Part shown: piece by piece, positions 1 to 6,624 of the stretch
Numbering within the stretch: the first letter of the stretch is position 1
Layout of the letters: each line of letters opens with the position of its first letter
Assembly (NCBI GenBank): GCA_017883105.1
Contig: JADGOF010000028.1
Location: forward strand, 1 to 12,863
From: Acidimicrobiales bacterium
GTDB lineage: Bacteria > Actinomycetota > Acidimicrobiia > Acidimicrobiales > RAAP-2
Length of the DNA: 12,863 nt
Direction of reading: 5' to 3'
Made by a program: the position numbers and the translations under genes
The notes under the pieces: model-generated
The model's input: the letters and a program-made list of their open reading frames with translations, nothing else
Database searches by the model: none
What the model was told of the DNA's origin: nothing

Positions 1-195
1 CATGATCCGCTCGGATTCGCCGGCGGAGTACGCCTCGGCGTTGTCGAAGAAGTTCACCCCGGCGTCGTAGGCCGCACCCAGGCATTCCTCGGCCAGACTT
101 CCGGCCAACTGGGGACCGAAGGTCACCCACGAACCAAATGACAGCACGCTGACCTTGAGCCCGGTCTTACCCAGACGTCGGTATTCCATCTCCAT
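1..195 (-). CDS. Aldo/keto reductase, N-terminal part (runs off left edge)
   Basis: The 65 visible codons read MEMEYRRLGKTGLKVSVLSF and onward, the usual beta-hairpin and first strand of aldo/keto reductases. They include the motif FDNAEAYSAGESE, which holds the active-site Asp and Tyr of the AKR catalytic tetrad. The FDNAE-Y-GESE form resembles the branch related to the potassium-channel beta subunit and YghZ. These are soluble NADPH-dependent carbonyl reductases; the substrate cannot be told from this fragment. The start is the ATG at 195-193, with a purine-rich GGTGGAGAGG just upstream; a second in-frame ATG lies two codons in. The gene lies 88 bases downstream of the L,D-transpeptidase on the same strand. 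The C-terminal three quarters lie beyond the window. Confidence 0.9.
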   Translation of the reverse strand, partial: MEMEYRRLGKTGLKVSVLSFGSWVTFGPQLAGSLAEECLGAAYDAGVNFFDNAEAYSAGESERIM

Positions 196-283
196 GGCCT
201 CTCCACCTCACTCTTTCGGGTCGAATCCTACGGCGTGGGCGGAGGAGAGTTCTTCGACCGAGTAGTCACGGCGCCTCCGGGCG

Positions 284-1453
284 CTAGGACGACGGGCCGG
301 CCACGGTGACCAGGGTCCCGAGCGGTGTCAACGGCCAGACCCTGGCGGCGTCGGCGATTGGCATCTCAACGCAGCCGTTGCTTTGGGGAGTGCCGTAGGT
401 AGCGCGCACGAATCCGTGCAAGGCGTCACCGCCGTTGAAGTAACTCGCCCATGGGACGTTGGGGTCGTCATAGGTGCTCCCGTCGGGATTGGTGCCCTGC
501 ATCCGCGAGCTCGTGACGTGCTCGAAGACCGGGTAGGTGCCGTCCGTGGTGTCGGCACCCGGGGCACCGGTATTCACTGCGATGTTGGCCAACACCGGCG
601 CGCCGTTGCTGAACAGCGTGAGGTTCTCGGGGATCTGCTTGGACACGAAGACGTAGTTGTAGGCATCTACATTGACCCGTGCCGTCGCAGTGTCGGCGAG
701 TAAGGCCGACCACACCCGGCTGCCGGCCAGGCCGTCGACCTTGAGGCCGTGCTGGTTCTCGAAGTTCATCACCGCACCTTTGGTGATGAGATTCTCCGAG
801 CCCTCGGTCCACAGCGATGTCAGTGAGGCCGTAGTGCCCGGCCAACGCCAGGCGAAGTTACCGGATTGTGCAGTGGCGGCCTCGTTGGGAGAGCTGAGGG
901 AGCTGGTGGGGGTAAACGACAACGGGAGATAGTTGAGTTGTCCCAACAGCTGCTGGAGGCGTTCGGTGCTGGCCTGAGCGACCGTGAAGGACGCCGAAAC
1001 CGGGGTGGTCAGCACCGCCCCACTTGTGCTGCGCGGACCGGTCTCCCCGGCCGGGACGGTCAGCGTCTCGGAGGAGGTTGGAATGAGAGGAGCGCCGGCC
1101 GAGAACACGAAGGTGGTGGAACCGACCCGCTTCCATGTGCCGGCGATGGGAGGCGTCAGCGTCGGCATCCCCCCGCCCCCGGAGACAGCGGACGAGAACT
1201 TGACCGAGACAACCTGGTCAGACGGCACCTCGGTGGCGCCGGCCGCCGGCACCGTCGAGACGACGGTCAGCGCCTTCGCCGGCACGGTGGTCGGGGGAAC
1301 GACCGCTCCGCCGGCGTGATGGTTGCCCGTATTGTGGCGACCGGCCATGAACGCCACCACGCCCACCGAGGCCACCAGCACGGCGACCACCAAGCCGATG
1401 AGCAGCGGCCCTCGGCGTCTGGGTGGCGGGACGAGAATCGAATAGTCGGCCAT
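284..1453 (-). CDS. Membrane-anchored L,D-transpeptidase (YkuD domain) with Ig-like and peptidoglycan-binding domains
   Basis: A 389-aa cell-envelope enzyme predicted to make 3-3 cross-links in peptidoglycan or attach molecules to it. Residues 1-15 are cytoplasmic and Arg/Pro-rich (PPPRRRG); about 17-37 form one membrane helix. A Thr/Pro/Ala-rich stretch leads to an Ig-like region (about 60-160), then a peptidoglycan-binding-like segment (about 165-252, with FENQHGLKVDGLAGSRVWSAL). The YkuD catalytic domain fills about 258-386. Its signature is intact: H346-G347 and S358-N-G-C361-V, with Cys361 the predicted nucleophile. The ATG at 1453 is preferred because it sits directly before the membrane anchor. 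The frame stays open upstream to 1696, but that part has no domain-like sequence and crosses the palindrome at 1509-1527. The ribosome binding site is weak. Family is confident; donor and acceptor specificity is not visible. Confidence 0.9.
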   Translation of the reverse strand: MADYSILVPPPRRRGPLLIGLVVAVLVASVGVVAFMAGRHNTGNHHAGGAVVPPTTVPAKALTVVSTVPAAGATEVPSDQVVSVKFSSAVSGGGGMPTLTPPIAGTWKRVGSTTFVFSAGAPLIPTSSETLTVPAGETGPRSTSGAVLTTPVSASFTVAQASTERLQQLLGQLNYLPLSFTPTSSLSSPNEAATAQSGNFAWRWPGTTASLTSLWTEGSENLITKGAVMNFENQHGLKVDGLAGSRVWSALLADTATARVNVDAYNYVFVSKQIPENLTLFSNGAPVLANIAVNTGAPGADTTDGTYPVFEHVTSSRMQGTNPDGSTYDDPNVPWASYFNGGDALHGFVRATYGTPQSNGCVEMPIADAARVWPLTPLGTLVTVAGPSS

Positions 1454-1829
1454 GGCTTTCAGACCCGAGGGTAGCCACCGCTGGCCCGAATGCCTCTTCA
1501 CCACCCATTGGCAACTGGGAGTTGCAACTTCTGTGCGTCTGATCGCCGGGGACGTGGGCTGAAGCACCGGCAGGATGATCTTGGGACACTCGTATTGCCA
1601 CGGATGCACGAGTAGGTCAGCGGAAGCGTCAGTTGGCGCGACGAATGATCGAGTCAAACCGTGTAAATTTCGCCATTTCCAGCGTTGATGTAGCAAATAC
1701 CTTCGAAGTAGTTCTCAGCAAGACACTCGACACACGAAATCAGTATGCAATGGCACAGCTCCTCGACCCCTCCAGCCGCCTCGCCGGCAGCCAACAGTCG
1801 GCCCTCGCCAGGGTCGGAGGTGCGGGATC
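1454..1829. promoter_or_regulatory. Divergent intergenic region between L,D-transpeptidase and the first TetR-like gene
   Basis: This 376-base region separates divergent genes and should hold both promoters. Its middle and right part (about 1650-1750) are clearly more A/T-rich than the flanks. The palindrome at 1509-1527 lies close to the transpeptidase. Next to the TetR-like gene is a good ribosome binding site, GGAGG at 1816-1820, nine bases before the ATG at 1830. I found no -35/-10 pair I would defend for the TetR-like gene. The frames open through here lack recognisable protein motifs, so I treat it as non-coding. Confidence 0.5.
1509..1527 (-). promoter_or_regulatory. Operator-like 19-base palindrome upstream of the L,D-transpeptidase
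   Basis: On the plus strand it reads TGGCAAC-TGGGA-GTTGCAA: two 7-base arms with one mismatch around a 5-base spacer. Read toward the transpeptidase it is TTGCAAC-TCCCA-GTTGCCA, followed by ATG. The two boxes at 4618 and 5196 read TTGCAAC-N5-GTCGCAA, also followed by TG. Size and symmetry suit a TetR-type dimer. It ends 56 bases before the transpeptidase start. Unlike the other two boxes, no convincing -10 follows at the right distance. The sequence is seen directly; an operator role is inferred. Confidence 0.4.
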
Positions 1830-2618
1830 ATGAGCTCCGCGCCCCACCGGCGCACCCCTCGACGCAGCCGAAAGGAACTGCGTCGACTCCTCGTTGAGGC
1901 CGGCACCGAGCTGCTCCTCGAGGAGGGCCTTGGAACCGGCGCTGAGCACCTGACCTTCAAACGGGTGTTCGAACACCTCGAATCGACCGCAGGCGTTCGA
2001 GTGACCAATGCCTCGGTGATCGGCAGGATCTGGGACAGCCAGGACGACTTTCAGACCGAGCTCCTTTCGGCGATCGCCAGGGACAACGGAATCCAGGGAC
2101 TCGATGAGACGCTCGAGATGATCGGTCCGGTACTCGCCGGGGCGGATCGCTCCACACCCGAGGCTCGCGTGTTGGCGGTACGGGAGATCTGCCGTCTTGG
2201 TGGTGTGGCCAATCTCGACGCTGTCGTCAATTCGTCGGGGTGGCCGCCGTGGATCGGAGTGTGGGCGCTGGTCATGGCCGGCACCGACTCCGAAAAGAAG
2301 CGCCCGATCGAAGAGGCCCTCCGCGAAGGCTACGGGGAGGTCACCAACAGCTACGAAGAGGTCTACGAAGCGATCTCCACGCACTTCGGCTTGCGGCCCC
2401 GGTCCCCGCTCACCATCCACCAGTTCACCATTGCCATCGACGCGTTCGCCCAGGGATGTGCCCTCCGGGACAGTGTGGATTCCCAAAGCGTCCGAAGGAT
2501 CCTCCGTCCGACCGGGCCAGGTGGAGAGGATCAGGAGTGGACGCTCTTCGGCATCGGACTCGATGCCTTGGTCACCGAGTTTCTCGAACCAGATCCGGAG
2601 TGGGAGCTCGGGCAATGA
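1830..2618 (+). CDS. TetR-like transcriptional regulator, array copy 1
   Basis: A 262-aa protein with the outline of a TetR/AcrR-type regulator. A basic N-terminus (RRTPRRSRKELRRLL) leads into helix 1 (about 14-33). A helix-turn-helix follows at about 41-68, where LTFKRVFEHLES and TNASVIGRIW would be the positioning and recognition helices, and DSQDDFQTELL matches the 'W/F-DSKEELL' continuation of TetR proteins. The spacing in the HTH is slightly longer than in classic TetR, so the family call rests on layout. The C-terminal ~180 residues, presumably ligand-binding and dimerising, contain WPPWIGVWALVMAG and WTLFGIGLDAL, both shared with the other copies. The start ATG 1830 has GGAGG nine bases upstream and matches the paralogues in length. 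No enzyme or pump lies beside it to suggest a ligand. Confidence 0.8.
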   Translation: MSSAPHRRTPRRSRKELRRLLVEAGTELLLEEGLGTGAEHLTFKRVFEHLESTAGVRVTNASVIGRIWDSQDDFQTELLSAIARDNGIQGLDETLEMIGPVLAGADRSTPEARVLAVREICRLGGVANLDAVVNSSGWPPWIGVWALVMAGTDSEKKRPIEEALREGYGEVTNSYEEVYEAISTHFGLRPRSPLTIHQFTIAIDAFAQGCALRDSVDSQSVRRILRPTGPGGEDQEWTLFGIGLDALVTEFLEPDPEWELGQ

Positions 2619-2930
2619 CCGCGCCATTTTCCGCGACGCCAGCCCCGGGGCCTGATGGCCGAGGGCGAATGCCCTGCGGGCTGCCGACGGGACGATCTCA
2701 CCGTGGCCAGGACGTAGATTGGTCAGTGCCCACGGCTGTCCGAGATCCACGTCGCCTTGTTCCGCTGTCTCGTGGGTCAGCGGGACGCGAAATCAGCGCC
2801 AGATGATCAGAATCCCGACGTTCTCCAACTGCCCTGACACCGAACAAGGATCGATCGCAATCGTGATCGACGACACCGAGGCCACGGCATGCTTCGGGTC
2901 GCGATGCTCGAGCGGGGCGAGCGGACGTTG
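2619..2930. other. Intergenic region between TetR-like copies 1 and 2
   Basis: These 312 bases have no convincing gene. They contain a small hairpin (AGGGC-GAAT-GCCCT, about 2663-2676) without a T-run, a distant inverted pair CCGTGG/CCACGG around 2700-2735, and the palindrome at 2851-2870. The frame of copy 2 is open back to an ATG at 2889, but comparison with copies 1 and 3 places its start at 2931. The TTGCAAC box found elsewhere in the array is absent here. Confidence 0.5.
2851..2870. promoter_or_regulatory. Inverted repeat upstream of TetR-like copy 2
   Basis: TCGATC at 2851-2856 and GATCGA at 2865-2870 are exact inverted arms around an 8-base spacer, 60 bases before the copy 2 start. 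The size fits a dimeric regulator site, possibly autoregulatory. Short GATC-rich inverted repeats also arise by chance in G/C-rich DNA, and it does not match the TTGCAAC boxes. Low confidence. Confidence 0.2.
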
Positions 2931-3719
2931 ATGGTGAGCGCTGCGTCCACGGGTCGTGCGACCCGACGCAGCCGCGGGGAGCTGCGTGCACTGATCATCG
3001 GCGCCGGTAACCAGCTGATCCTCGAAGAGGGCCTCGGGACCGGGGCTGAGAATCTGACCTTCAAGCGGGTGTTCGATCGCCTCGCGGATTCGACGGGGAT
3101 CAGGGTGACCAACGCCTCGGTCATTGGCAGGATTTGGGACAACCAGCGCGACTTCCAGACGGAGGTCCTCTCGATCATCGCCCACAGTCCCGGTTCCGCT
3201 GACATGGACAAGACCTTGGAAGCCCTTGGTCCGCTGCTCGAACATGCTGATCGCTCCACAGTCGATTCACGTTGGCACGCGGTCCAACAAGTGTGCCGGG
3301 TAGGCGGTGCAGCCAACGTCGATGCCCTCATCCACACGAGATCCTGGCCGCCCTGGTTCGGTGTATGGGCACTGGTCATGGCGGGAAGCGACACGGAGGG
3401 CAATCGTCCGATCGAGGAAGCGCTGCGCCGAGGATACGAAGAGGTGACCAACCAGTGGGGAGAGGCCTACGGCTCGATGCTCACCTTCTTCGGTCTCCGG
3501 GTCCGCTCACCGATGACACTCCGCCAGCTCACGGTCGCCGCAGGCGCACTCGCTGAAGGATGCGCTCTCCGGGACCGGGTGGATCCCGAGAGCATGCGGC
3601 GGATCCTTCGTCCGACCGGCCCGGATGGCGAGACCGAAGAGTGGACGCTGTTCGGCATCGGTCTCGAGTCCCTCACCGTGCTCTTCCTCGAGGCTGATCC
3701 TGCGTGGGAGCTCGTATAG
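2931..3719 (+). CDS. TetR-like transcriptional regulator, array copy 2
   Basis: A 262-aa paralogue of copy 1. The N-terminus (RATRRSRGELRALI), the core EEGLGTGAENLTFKRVF, the recognition segment VTNASVIGRIWDNQRDFQTE and the C-terminal WTLFGIGLESL align without gaps of note. I chose the ATG at 2931 because it gives the same length and N-terminus as the neighbours; the earlier ATG at 2889 would add 14 unmatched residues. The ribosome binding site is weak. The predicted recognition helix is the same as in copies 1 and 3, while the helix before it has changed (FDRLADSTGIRV against FEHLESTAGVRV), so the copies may share operators while sensing different ligands (inference). Copy 3 follows after 44 bases and may be co-transcribed. 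Confidence 0.8.
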   Translation: MVSAASTGRATRRSRGELRALIIGAGNQLILEEGLGTGAENLTFKRVFDRLADSTGIRVTNASVIGRIWDNQRDFQTEVLSIIAHSPGSADMDKTLEALGPLLEHADRSTVDSRWHAVQQVCRVGGAANVDALIHTRSWPPWFGVWALVMAGSDTEGNRPIEEALRRGYEEVTNQWGEAYGSMLTFFGLRVRSPMTLRQLTVAAGALAEGCALRDRVDPESMRRILRPTGPDGETEEWTLFGIGLESLTVLFLEADPAWELV

Positions 3720-3763
3720 GTGACGGATGCGTTTCATGACCACACCTCCACCGGTCGCACGCG

Positions 3764-4549
3764 GTGACAGCGAACGGGGACGATCGCGCGAGACGGCGGA
3801 CGCGGGATGAACTGCACCAGCTCGTCCTCGACGCGGGGGTCGAGCTTCTCCTCGAGGAGGGCCTCGGGACCGGCGCCGAGCACCTGACCTTCAAACGGGT
3901 CTTCGAGCGGCTCGAGTCGACATTAGGCGTCCGGGTGACCAATGCCTCGGTGATCGGAAGGATCTGGGAGAGCCAGGACGAATTCCAGATCGACGTGCTC
4001 TGCTCGATCGCCGGCAACGACGGGACCGAATCGTTCGAGCAGTCGCTCGTGGCCCTCGCCCCTGTGCTCGAAGCAGCAGAACGCTCGACCGTCGATTCGC
4101 GTTGGCAGACGTTGCGGGAGATGTGCCGCGTCGGCGGAGCGGCCAACCTCGATGCGCTGGTCACTTCGCGGACATGGCCGTCGTGGGTCGGGGTGTGGGC
4201 TCTGGTCATGGCCGGCACCGACACCGAGCGGAAGCGCCCTCTCGAAGGCGCCCTCGTTGACGGGTACGAGATGATCACCAACAACAACGGGGAAAGCTAC
4301 GCCACAATGAGCCACTTCCTCGGCTTGCGGGTCAGGAGCCCGCTGACGCTTCGCCAGTTCACCATCGCTGCGGATGCCCTTGCTGAAGGCTGCGCCCTTC
4401 GGGATCCGGTGGATCCGACGAGCACGCGATGCATCGTCCGTCCCACCGGTCCGAACGGTGAGGATCAGCAGTGGACGCTCTTCGGGGTCGGCCTGGAAGC
4501 GCTCGTGGTTGAGTTCTTCGAGCCCGATCCGGAGTGGGAGTTGGTCTAG
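3764..4549 (+). CDS. TetR-like transcriptional regulator, array copy 3
   Basis: A 261-aa paralogue. It starts MTANGDDRARRRTRDELHQL. Its segment from ELLLEEGLG through TFKRVFE is identical to copy 1, and it keeps RVTNASVIGRIW. The C-terminal half has WPSWVGVWALVMAGTDTE and WTLFGVGLEAL, ending DPEWELV as copy 1 ends DPEWELGQ. It therefore seems closer to copy 1 than to copy 2. The start is the GTG at 3764, in line with the paralogues; there is no strong ribosome binding site, so translation may be coupled to copy 2, which ends 44 bases upstream. No gene next to it suggests a regulated pathway. Confidence 0.8.
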   Translation: MTANGDDRARRRTRDELHQLVLDAGVELLLEEGLGTGAEHLTFKRVFERLESTLGVRVTNASVIGRIWESQDEFQIDVLCSIAGNDGTESFEQSLVALAPVLEAAERSTVDSRWQTLREMCRVGGAANLDALVTSRTWPSWVGVWALVMAGTDTERKRPLEGALVDGYEMITNNNGESYATMSHFLGLRVRSPLTLRQFTIAADALAEGCALRDPVDPTSTRCIVRPTGPNGEDQQWTLFGVGLEALVVEFFEPDPEWELV

Positions 4550-4610
4550 CGCTACCACTCGATCGGGCAGGCTCCCTGGCGGGCCGGACAGGATGGCGGT
4601 CTTCGTGCAA

Positions 4611-4790
4611 CTCTGACTTGCAACCATAAGTCGCAATGTCTACTGTCTGCCCATGGCGGGAACCGGTAGCCGATCGAGTGGTTGTGGCGTGGCAATCACC
4701 GAGGCAGGGTTCGAGGGGGATGGCCGTGCAAGGGCACCCGCAGAGCTGCAGCGCTCTCCGGGGCCCTTGGACGGCTCCCCTTCTGTCATA
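4611..4790 (+). repeat. Leader module, copy A (promoter, palindrome and downstream conserved block)
   Basis: Copy A lies between TetR-like copy 3 and the broken copy 4. Its 34-base front block at 4616-4649 differs from the one at 5194-5227 at only four positions. A second block, CCGGGGCCCTTGGACGG (4758-4774), is identical to 5336-5352. In both copies the blocks start exactly 142 bases apart, while the sequence between them has diverged, although short matches remain (GCGGG, ACCGG, GGG-ACCC). This points to an old duplication of a whole leader with constraint at both ends. The second block is read in different frames in the two copies, so protein coding does not explain its conservation. Confidence 0.65.
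4618..4646 (+). promoter_or_regulatory. Promoter with embedded operator-like palindrome (copy A)
   Basis: A -35 TTGCAA (4618-4623), a 17-base spacer and a -10 TACTGT (4641-4646) make a credible housekeeping-sigma promoter. Within it lies TTGCAAC-CATAA-GTCGCAA (4618-4636), a 19-base palindrome with one mismatch that covers the -35 and most of the spacer, the classic place for repression. It would have driven the broken TetR-like copy 4, with a leader of roughly 240 bases. Confidence 0.5.
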
Positions 4791-4890
4791 TGCGCTCCGG
4801 AACGGACGTGCGCTCCGCCCGGCACTCGGATAGGGAAGCGTCCTTCCGCAGTCGGCACGGACCGACGGCCGGCTCCGGAAGGCACTGACG

Positions 4891-5154
4891 GTGGCGGTGA
4901 CATCCGAAGTCCGACCGACCCGGAGGAGTCGTGGCGAACTCCACCTGCTGTTGCTCGCCACCGGACCGAGCTGCTGCTCGACGAAGGTATTGGAAGTGGT
5001 ACCGAGCACCTGGCGTTCAAGCGGGTTGTTCGAGCATGTCGAGGAATCCACCGGGGCGCGGGCGACCAACGCCTCGGTGATCGGGCGGAGTTGTGTGCCG
5101 CCATGTTCGACTGCCGCGGGTTCCGGTTCCTTTTCCGACCCGACGCTCCAGTAG
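4891..5154 (+). pseudogene. Broken fourth TetR-like copy (frameshifted and truncated)
   Basis: From GTG 4891, with GGAAGG eight bases upstream, the frame reads a normal family N-terminus (RPTRRSRGELHLLLLATG). One base is missing near 4964-4965, so the family sequence TELLLDEGIGSGTEHLAFKRV continues in another frame. One extra base at 5025-5028 then restores the first frame, giving FEHVEESTGARATNASVIGR. Homology stops at about 5088, and the ORF ends at 5154 after unrelated residues. The ligand-binding domain is missing. The remnant thus has two compensating indels and a C-terminal deletion. The short ORF might still be translated, but 21 or so residues before the recognition helix would be scrambled, so I do not expect a working regulator. 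Confidence 0.85.
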
Positions 5155-5188
5155 CAGCGTATGGCCCGTTTTGCGGACTCATTGGTCC

Positions 5189-5365
5189 TTTTCACTTGCA
5201 ACCGTGAGTCGCAATGCCTACTGTTTGGACTGAAGCGGGGACCGGAGGGTGAGGGTGGTGATCGGGGAGTCTCGATCATGCTGGTGAGGCCCTCTCGAGC
5301 AACTGTTCATGGGTACCCGATGGGAGCGAAGCTTCCCGGGGCCCTTGGACGGTTGTCCTGTCCAC
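5189..5365 (+). repeat. Leader module, copy B
   Basis: Copy B of the leader at 4611-4790, here ahead of the DUF2314-like gene. It has the front block at 5194-5227 and the exact 17-base block at 5336-5352. It begins about 100 bases after homology to the broken regulator stops. A simple history is that a regulator unit was duplicated and its coding part lost or replaced, leaving its promoter to drive the next gene. Its second block lies inside the N-terminal coding region I assign to that gene. Confidence 0.65.
5196..5224 (+). promoter_or_regulatory. Promoter with embedded operator-like palindrome (copy B)
   Basis: A -35 TTGCAA (5196-5201), 17-base spacer and -10 TACTGT (5219-5224). The palindrome TTGCAAC-CGTGA-GTCGCAA (5196-5214) keeps both arms of copy A exactly while the 5-base spacer differs at two positions, the pattern expected of a protein-binding dyad. 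Transcription from here would start near 5231, so the following gene should start downstream of that point. Confidence 0.5.
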
Positions 5366-6246
5366 TCACTTCACCGCGTACCGCCTCTTGGCGGCGGACA
5401 CTGCGGCGGCTCACCTGGGAAGAGTCCCGAGACCTGTTCCCGACTGAGGATGTGACGCTCTTCGACACCGAAGACCTCACAGCACGTCCCATGGAGAAGG
5501 CTGTACTAGTGAAGTTGGGGTTTGTTGCCGCTCAGGGGACTGAGTTCATGCTTATCGAAGTGCTCGATCCTCTTGAGGACGGGAGTGGCTGGGTCGGAGC
5601 AGTGGACAGCGTCCCCGAGTTTCTCCCGATGGAACCCGGCGACCTGGTGACCTTCGGACACAGGCACATCCTTGAAGTTCACTATTCGGACAATCGGTGT
5701 CAGTTGTGGACTGGCGAGACTGATGAAGACGGCCACGGCCTATTCGAGACGGACGAGGGCGAAACCGTGCTCGCTGGCGAATGGGCGCTACTCAACCTTG
5801 AAGGTGGCCAGGAGAAGATACCTGGTTGGGTGATCTACTGGAACTGCGCCCGTCCGAACTGCATTCGACCATCGCACCTTGAGCAGGTACCACCCGAAGA
5901 GACTCGTCTACGTGATGCGGCTCTGAAGGCTCGCAAGCTGAAGGCTGCAGAAGAGGTCGTCCTGGTCGACGGCGAGTTCATGCACGCCACCCATGACAAG
6001 TTCTGGATGCCCGACCTCGATGACCGTGAGACCCTGCCTATCGGTGAGTCAGTCAAGCTCATCTTCACTGACAGTCACGCCGCTGAGCGCATGTGGGTCG
6101 AGGTAGTCGCTCAGGAAGAGGACAACTCCTATCACGGCGTCCTCCTGAATACTCCGGTGCATCTGCCGCTGGAACCCGGTCACCCGGTTCACTTCGAGGC
6201 GAAAAACGTTATCGAGATTCACTGTGAAGTCGAGTGTCATGGATAA
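5278..6246 (+). CDS. Protein with two DUF2314-like domains, function unknown
   Basis: A 322-aa soluble protein with two copies of a DUF2314-like fold. Copy 1 is at about 79-137 (VKLGFVAAQGTEFMLIEVLD, ending LPMEPGDLVTFGHRHILEVH); copy 2 is at about 260-316 (VKLIF, ERMWVEVVAQE, LLNTPVHLPLEPGHPVHFEAKNVIEIH). The hallmark is W/F-[LV]-E-V followed by P-x-x-LPLEPGDxVxF and an Ile-rich end. The part between is acidic with WVIYWNCARPNCIRP. I favour ATG 5278, with GGGGAG eight bases upstream and downstream of the 5196-5224 promoter. The frame is open from 5161; later starts at 5320, 5455 and 5494 remain possible. Third-position G/C is visibly lower than in the flanking chromosome genes. It overlaps the excisionase by 8 bases, so they are co-translated. 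Family call moderate; role unknown. Confidence 0.65.
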   Translation: MLVRPSRATVHGYPMGAKLPGALGRLSCPLTSPRTASWRRTLRRLTWEESRDLFPTEDVTLFDTEDLTARPMEKAVLVKLGFVAAQGTEFMLIEVLDPLEDGSGWVGAVDSVPEFLPMEPGDLVTFGHRHILEVHYSDNRCQLWTGETDEDGHGLFETDEGETVLAGEWALLNLEGGQEKIPGWVIYWNCARPNCIRPSHLEQVPPEETRLRDAALKARKLKAAEEVVLVDGEFMHATHDKFWMPDLDDRETLPIGESVKLIFTDSHAAERMWVEVVAQEEDNSYHGVLLNTPVHLPLEPGHPVHFEAKNVIEIHCEVECHG

Positions 6247-6463
6247 CGCCCAAACCGCCGTCCCGCAGTCCATTGAGCGCTTGGGTTACACCGTCGCTGA
6301 AGCCTGCAAGCTAATCCCTTGCTCCCGGTCCCACCTTCACCGTGCCATCAAGAAGGGTCGCCTGCGTGCAGCCCATGACGGAACGAAAGTCCTGCTCTCC
6401 CGAGAGGCCATCGTCGAGTACCTGAACCATGGGGACGGCACCGACATCGGTCCAGCCATATAG
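6239..6463 (+). CDS. xis: Excisionase-like DNA-binding protein (HTH_17/MerR-like)
   Basis: A 74-aa protein whose core YTVAEACKLIPCSRSHLHRAI, then KKGRLRAAHDGTKVLLSREAIVEYL, is the standard winged helix-turn-helix of small excisionases: an HTH (about 18-38), a wing with R-A-x-x-x-G-x-K-x-L, and a final helix. Such proteins bend attachment-site DNA and push a tyrosine recombinase toward excision. The ATG at 6239 overlaps the stop of the upstream gene (TAA 6244-6246); a GTG at 6224 would add five residues. It lies 163 bases before the integrase, the usual order in actinobacterial integrative elements. It could instead be a small regulator of the module, but the context favours Xis. Confidence 0.8.
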   Translation: MDNAQTAVPQSIERLGYTVAEACKLIPCSRSHLHRAIKKGRLRAAHDGTKVLLSREAIVEYLNHGDGTDIGPAI

Positions 6464-6486
6464 CTCTTGGCAGTGCAATGTAGACC

Positions 6487-6511
6487 GGTCGTGCCAGCGT
6501 CCATCACGACC
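6487..6511. promoter_or_regulatory. Inverted repeat between excisionase and integrase
   Basis: GGTCGTG at 6487-6493 and CACGACC at 6505-6511 are exact 7-base inverted arms with an 11-base spacer, 23 bases after the excisionase stop. It may be a protein-binding site (excisionase or regulator) or an mRNA hairpin separating xis from int expression. No T-run follows, so a simple terminator is unlikely. The rest of this 163-base gap shows no clear promoter. Confidence 0.3.
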
Positions 6512-6624
6512 AACAAGAGCGCCTAAGACTGACCACGGCGTCATATCGCCGGGCCGGGCGACCCGTTCTCACGCCTGAGTGACACACCCAACCCCGAGAA
6601 TGACAACTGAGAACCAGGAGGAAG

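Noticed and set aside
1454..1696. N-terminal extension of the L,D-transpeptidase to 1696
   Set aside because: It would place 81 unrelated residues before a normal membrane anchor and run through the operator-like palindrome.
1830..4549. Spaced repeats that could be taken for a CRISPR array
   Set aside because: The repeats are whole paralogous genes about 0.8 kb long; there are no short uniform repeats with spacers and no cas genes.
4653..5207. A 184-codon plus-strand ORF starting inside leader copy A
   Set aside because: Its recognisable part (TELLLDEGIGSG and on) is the out-of-frame piece of the broken TetR-like copy. The rest has no motif, and copy B lacks the same start.
5161..5277. Extension of the DUF2314-like gene to ATG 5161
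   Set aside because: This start would lie upstream of the 5196-5224 promoter and translate through it. ATG 5278 has a proper ribosome binding site.
6464..6480. TTGGCAGTGCAATG after the excisionase as a fourth operator box
   Set aside because: The arms are shorter and the 5-base spacer is missing, so it does not fit the dyad seen at the other three sites.
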